NCBI RefSeq assembly: GCF_004365575.1
Contig: NZ_SOBG01000007.1
Coordinates: 1 to 64,000, forward strand
Origin: Hypnocyclicus thermotrophus
Lineage (GTDB): Bacteria > Fusobacteriota > Fusobacteriia > Fusobacteriales > Fusobacteriaceae
Length of the DNA: 64,000 nt
Reading direction: 5' to 3'
In this document: in pieces, positions 61,942 to 64,000 of the stretch
How positions within the stretch are numbered: the stretch's first letter is position 1
How the letters are laid out: every line of letters begins with the position of its first letter
Notes under the pieces: generated by a model
Told to the model about the DNA's origin: nothing
Database searches by the model: none
The model's input: the letters and a program-made list of their open reading frames with translations, nothing else
Position numbers and translations under genes: made by a program

Positions 61942-62308
61942 TATAAAAACAGTATTAATTATTGATGATGAGCCTACTATTAGATTTTTATTAAAAGAAA
62001 TAATATCTGATATGGGGTATAAAGTTTTAGAAGCGTCTAGAGCAGAAAAAGGACTACAGCTAATAAAAAAAGAAAAAATAGATTTGATATTATTAGATAT
62101 TCAGCTTCCAAATATGAATGGATTAGAAGCTATACAGCAAATAAGAAAAATAAATATGGAAGTTCCAGTATTTATGATAACAGCTTTTCATAATATGAAA
62201 AATGTGGTAGAGATGTTAGATGTTGAGATTCAAGGTTTTATACCGAAACCTTTTGAAATATTAGAATTAAAAGATAAAATTTCAAAAATATTGGAGGCAA
62301 AAAAATGA
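61925..62308 (+). CDS. Single-domain response regulator
   Basis: A receiver-only protein of about 121-127 residues: VLIIDDEPTIRFLLKEI, phosphoacceptor Asp in LLLDIQLPNMNG, VFMITAFHN and GFIPKPFEILEL. The start is unclear. ATG 61925 lacks a ribosome site, GTG 61934 overlaps AAAGGAG, and an ATA at 61943 has good spacing and fits the family length. It overlaps uvrC, and its stop overlaps the HD-GYP gene start (ATGA), so the two are probably a pair. Spo0F/CheY-like. Confidence 0.88.
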   Translation: MKGVNDIKTVLIIDDEPTIRFLLKEIISDMGYKVLEASRAEKGLQLIKKEKIDLILLDIQLPNMNGLEAIQQIRKINMEVPVFMITAFHNMKNVVEMLDVEIQGFIPKPFEILELKDKISKILEAKK

Positions 62309-63351
62309 TGGTTAAAACTATTGATTTAAAAGAAAATATGGAATTAAAAGAGGGAATAGTTGTAAATAATATTGTACTTATAGAAGAGGGGACAAAATTA
62401 ACAAAAGAGCTTATTGAAAGAATAAAAAAATTTAATATAGAAGAAGTCTCTATTAAAGATGAGGAAAAAAACATAGAGGATATTTTACTTGAAGAAGAAA
62501 AAATAAAAGAAGAGTTTAAAAAAGAATATTTAGAAAGTATAGAAGACACAAAAGAAGTATTAGAAGATGTTTTAAATAATAAAATTGATGATACTACATT
62601 AGAATTAATTGTAGATAAAACAATGGGTAATATAGAAAAGGATAAAAATATATTACTATCATTAATGGATATGAAATCTGAAGGAGAATATTTATTTGAT
62701 CATAGTTTAAAAACTACAATGTTAGCTATTATGTTAGGGAAAGAATTAAATTATACTGATGAAGAATTGGAAATATTAGGAAAAGCTGCAATATTACATG
62801 ATGTAGGAATGCTTAAAGTAAAAAAAGAAATAATTGATAAAAAATCAAAATTAACTTTAGAAGAGATGGAAGAAGTAAAAAAACATATAGATATTACTTT
62901 GGATTTGTTAAAAAATGAAGAAAAAGAAGTATTAGAAATAATAAAATATCATCACGAAAGAATAGATGGAAAAGGTTATCCAAATGGACTTAAAAGCGAG
63001 GATATACCAGATATGTCTAAAGTATTAAAAATAGCAGATATATATGCGGCACTTGTATCAAATAGAAGTTATAGAAAAGCTTTTAATGCAAATGAAGCAA
63101 TAAAAGAGATGGTTCATGCTTCTGGAAAAGAAATAGATTTAATTTTATTTAAGAAATTTTTAAAAATCATGTCAATGTTTCCAATAGGAAGTAAAGTTAG
63201 ATTAAGTAATGGGAAAATAGCTATAGTAAAACAAATTACAGAAAATATTTTTAGACCTGTAATAGATATTGAGGAGAATGGGAAAATAGAAAGAATAGAT
63301 TTATCAAAAAAAGAAAACTTTTTATTGCATATAATGGGGTTAGCAGAATGA
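62305..63351 (+). CDS. HD-GYP domain protein, probable c-di-GMP phosphodiesterase
   Basis: A 348-residue protein. Residues about 1-50 resemble the N-terminal module of stand-alone HD-GYP proteins (KTIDLKENMELKEGIVVNN), then an acidic helical linker. The HD-GYP domain spans about 125-300: FDHSLKTTMLAIMLGKEL, ILHDVGMLKV (metal His-Asp), YHHERIDGKGYPNGL (GYP), IADIYAALVSNRSYRKAF. A short barrel-like tail follows (GSKVRLSNGKIAIVKQI). All metal-binding His/Asp motifs are present. Ribosome site GGAGG. The partner receiver upstream could act in trans, like an RpfG split in two. Confidence 0.9.
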   Translation: MMVKTIDLKENMELKEGIVVNNIVLIEEGTKLTKELIERIKKFNIEEVSIKDEEKNIEDILLEEEKIKEEFKKEYLESIEDTKEVLEDVLNNKIDDTTLELIVDKTMGNIEKDKNILLSLMDMKSEGEYLFDHSLKTTMLAIMLGKELNYTDEELEILGKAAILHDVGMLKVKKEIIDKKSKLTLEEMEEVKKHIDITLDLLKNEEKEVLEIIKYHHERIDGKGYPNGLKSEDIPDMSKVLKIADIYAALVSNRSYRKAFNANEAIKEMVHASGKEIDLILFKKFLKIMSMFPIGSKVRLSNGKIAIVKQITENIFRPVIDIEENGKIERIDLSKKENFLLHIMGLAE

Positions 63352-64000
63352 AAAAAGCTTTATTTTTTTTAATTTTAATTATAGTAGGATGTAGTCGAGA
63401 GATAATTTTAAGAAAGGAACCTTTAGAAAAGGTTCCTTTTAAAAGTGAATTAAAAAATACAGGAAATGTAATTAAAATATTTTATATTGAATACCCAAAA
63501 ACAATAAATGAAAAAAATAAGTTTTGGACAGAATTTAGTAATATATCTAAAAAATTAATTGCTACTCAAGAAAAAAGAAACATTATTTTAACAAAAGAAT
63601 TTTTTGATGATTTAAAAATTTTAACTCAAGAAAAAATATTTAAAGAAGAAAAAATATTTATTAAAATAGCTTCAGATTTAACGGAAGAAGAGAAAAAAGA
63701 ATTAGTAAAATATTTTAAAGAATCCGAGAAAGAAACTGTTGATGATTATTTGAAGTTACAGATCAAATATTGGTTAACAAGATTACATAAAATAGGTGAA
63801 TTTAAAGAAGAAAAAATATACAATGAGAAAATTAAAAACGATTTAATTTTAGAAGTAATAGAAAAAAGAAAAGAACAATTAAAATATATAATCAATGCTA
63901 ATTATAACTATATAGCTAAATTGGATAATATTAATGTAGATAGTAAAATATATTTTAATGATAAAAATGTAAATATAGAATATGAAAGTATTTTAAAAAA
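63348..64000 (+). CDS. Lipoprotein of unknown function (cut by window end)
   Basis: The open frame runs from ATG 63348, overlapping the HD-GYP stop (ATGA), to the window end without a stop, at least 217 residues. The first 16 residues form a lipoprotein signal with LIIVGC (Cys16). The rest is Lys/Glu-rich and mostly helical (YFKESEKETVDDYLKL, IKYWLTRLHKIGEF). I recognise no domain. A perfect 11-bp inverted repeat lies in codons 22-31. Confidence 0.75.
   Translation, partial: MKKALFFLILIIVGCSREIILRKEPLEKVPFKSELKNTGNVIKIFYIEYPKTINEKNKFWTEFSNISKKLIATQEKRNIILTKEFFDDLKILTQEKIFKEEKIFIKIASDLTEEEKKELVKYFKESEKETVDDYLKLQIKYWLTRLHKIGEFKEEKIYNEKIKNDLILEVIEKRKEQLKYIINANYNYIAKLDNINVDSKIYFNDKNVNIEYESILK
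63413..63439 (+). repeat. Intragenic perfect hairpin in lipoprotein gene
   Basis: AAAGGAACCTT (63413-63423), loop TAGAA, AAGGTTCCTTT (63429-63439). The stem is strong for this AT-rich DNA and is followed by one more T and AAAA. It might be a terminator or attenuator embedded in the 5' coding part. Confidence 0.7.

Overview
The window is a very AT-rich (by eye well under 30% GC), gene-dense stretch of a diderm bacterial chromosome. Signs of an outer membrane are a secreted protein ending in an outer-membrane beta-barrel with C-terminal Phe, lipoproteins, and a SPOR protein. The gene content (FMN riboswitch in front of a DMT-type transporter, a PASTA protein without its kinase, FliY/CheC/CheD-type flagellar genes, FlhF/FlhG) suits a deep-branching low-GC lineage. 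My best guess is the phylum Fusobacteriota, probably a marine member. Most Fusobacteriota are non-motile, so a full flagellar and chemotaxis cluster would be notable. The placement is inference from gene content and composition; no rRNA gene is present to settle it. I see no tRNA or rRNA genes, insertion sequences or CRISPR arrays.

Layout. (1) 316-2663: a membrane flippase-like protein and a GT4 glycosyltransferase, then a small FlgM-like gene behind a near-consensus sigma-28 promoter. (2) 2700-6875: the most unusual locus. It holds an exported outer-membrane barrel with two N-terminal X25-type modules and an internal CBM48/AMPK-like glucan-binding module, followed by a lipoprotein with two DNA-identical copies of the same CBM48-like module. 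LacI/GalR-type operator-like sites lie around the promoter. This looks like a surface alpha-glucan capture system. (3) 6992-9858: a secreted alpha/beta hydrolase, then an FMN riboswitch with terminator controlling an EamA-family (ImpX/RibN-like) transporter. (4) 9877-15580, minus strand: a PASTA protein, rsgA, rpe and a MarR-FeoA-like regulator, then rqcH and a membrane diguanylate cyclase. (5) 15741-22346: hpt, a SPOR protein, rsmA, a DUF4911-like gene, pdxJ, a thioesterase, khpA, rimM, trmD, a gamma-carbonic-anhydrase-like gene, a SPOUT methyltransferase and birA, tightly packed and mostly overlapping. (6) 22365-25399, minus strand: a YgiQ-type radical SAM protein and der.

(7) 25544-47727: a 22-kb flagellar/chemotaxis cluster starting at a sigma-28-like promoter: fliK, flgD, a TIGR02530-like gene, flgE, flbD, motA, motB, fliL, fliM, fliY, cheY, fliO, fliP, fliQ, fliR, flhB, flhA, flhF, flhG, cheB, cheA, cheW, cheC, cheD, fliA. 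It encodes the hook, stator, C-ring switch, export gate, placement GTPases, the core signalling and adaptation proteins, and the late sigma factor. The rod, MS-ring, export ATPase, filament and receptor genes are not here. Three poorly characterised genes follow (47801-48845). (8) 48935-51524: tpiA, gpmI and secG. (9) 51603-56649: rarA (probably leaderless), a RodZ-like gene, hisS and aspS. (10) 56663-56846: a strongly structured probable ncRNA with some resemblance to 6S RNA, followed by argS. (11) 58744-64000: a second cheW, rapZ, uvrC, a single-domain response regulator, an HD-GYP protein, and a lipoprotein cut by the window edge.

Sigma-28 sites lie in front of both flgM and fliK, and fliA closes the large cluster, so the FliA/FlgM regulatory pair appears to be encoded at two places in this window. 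A GGDEF enzyme and an HD-GYP enzyme point to c-di-GMP signalling alongside motility.
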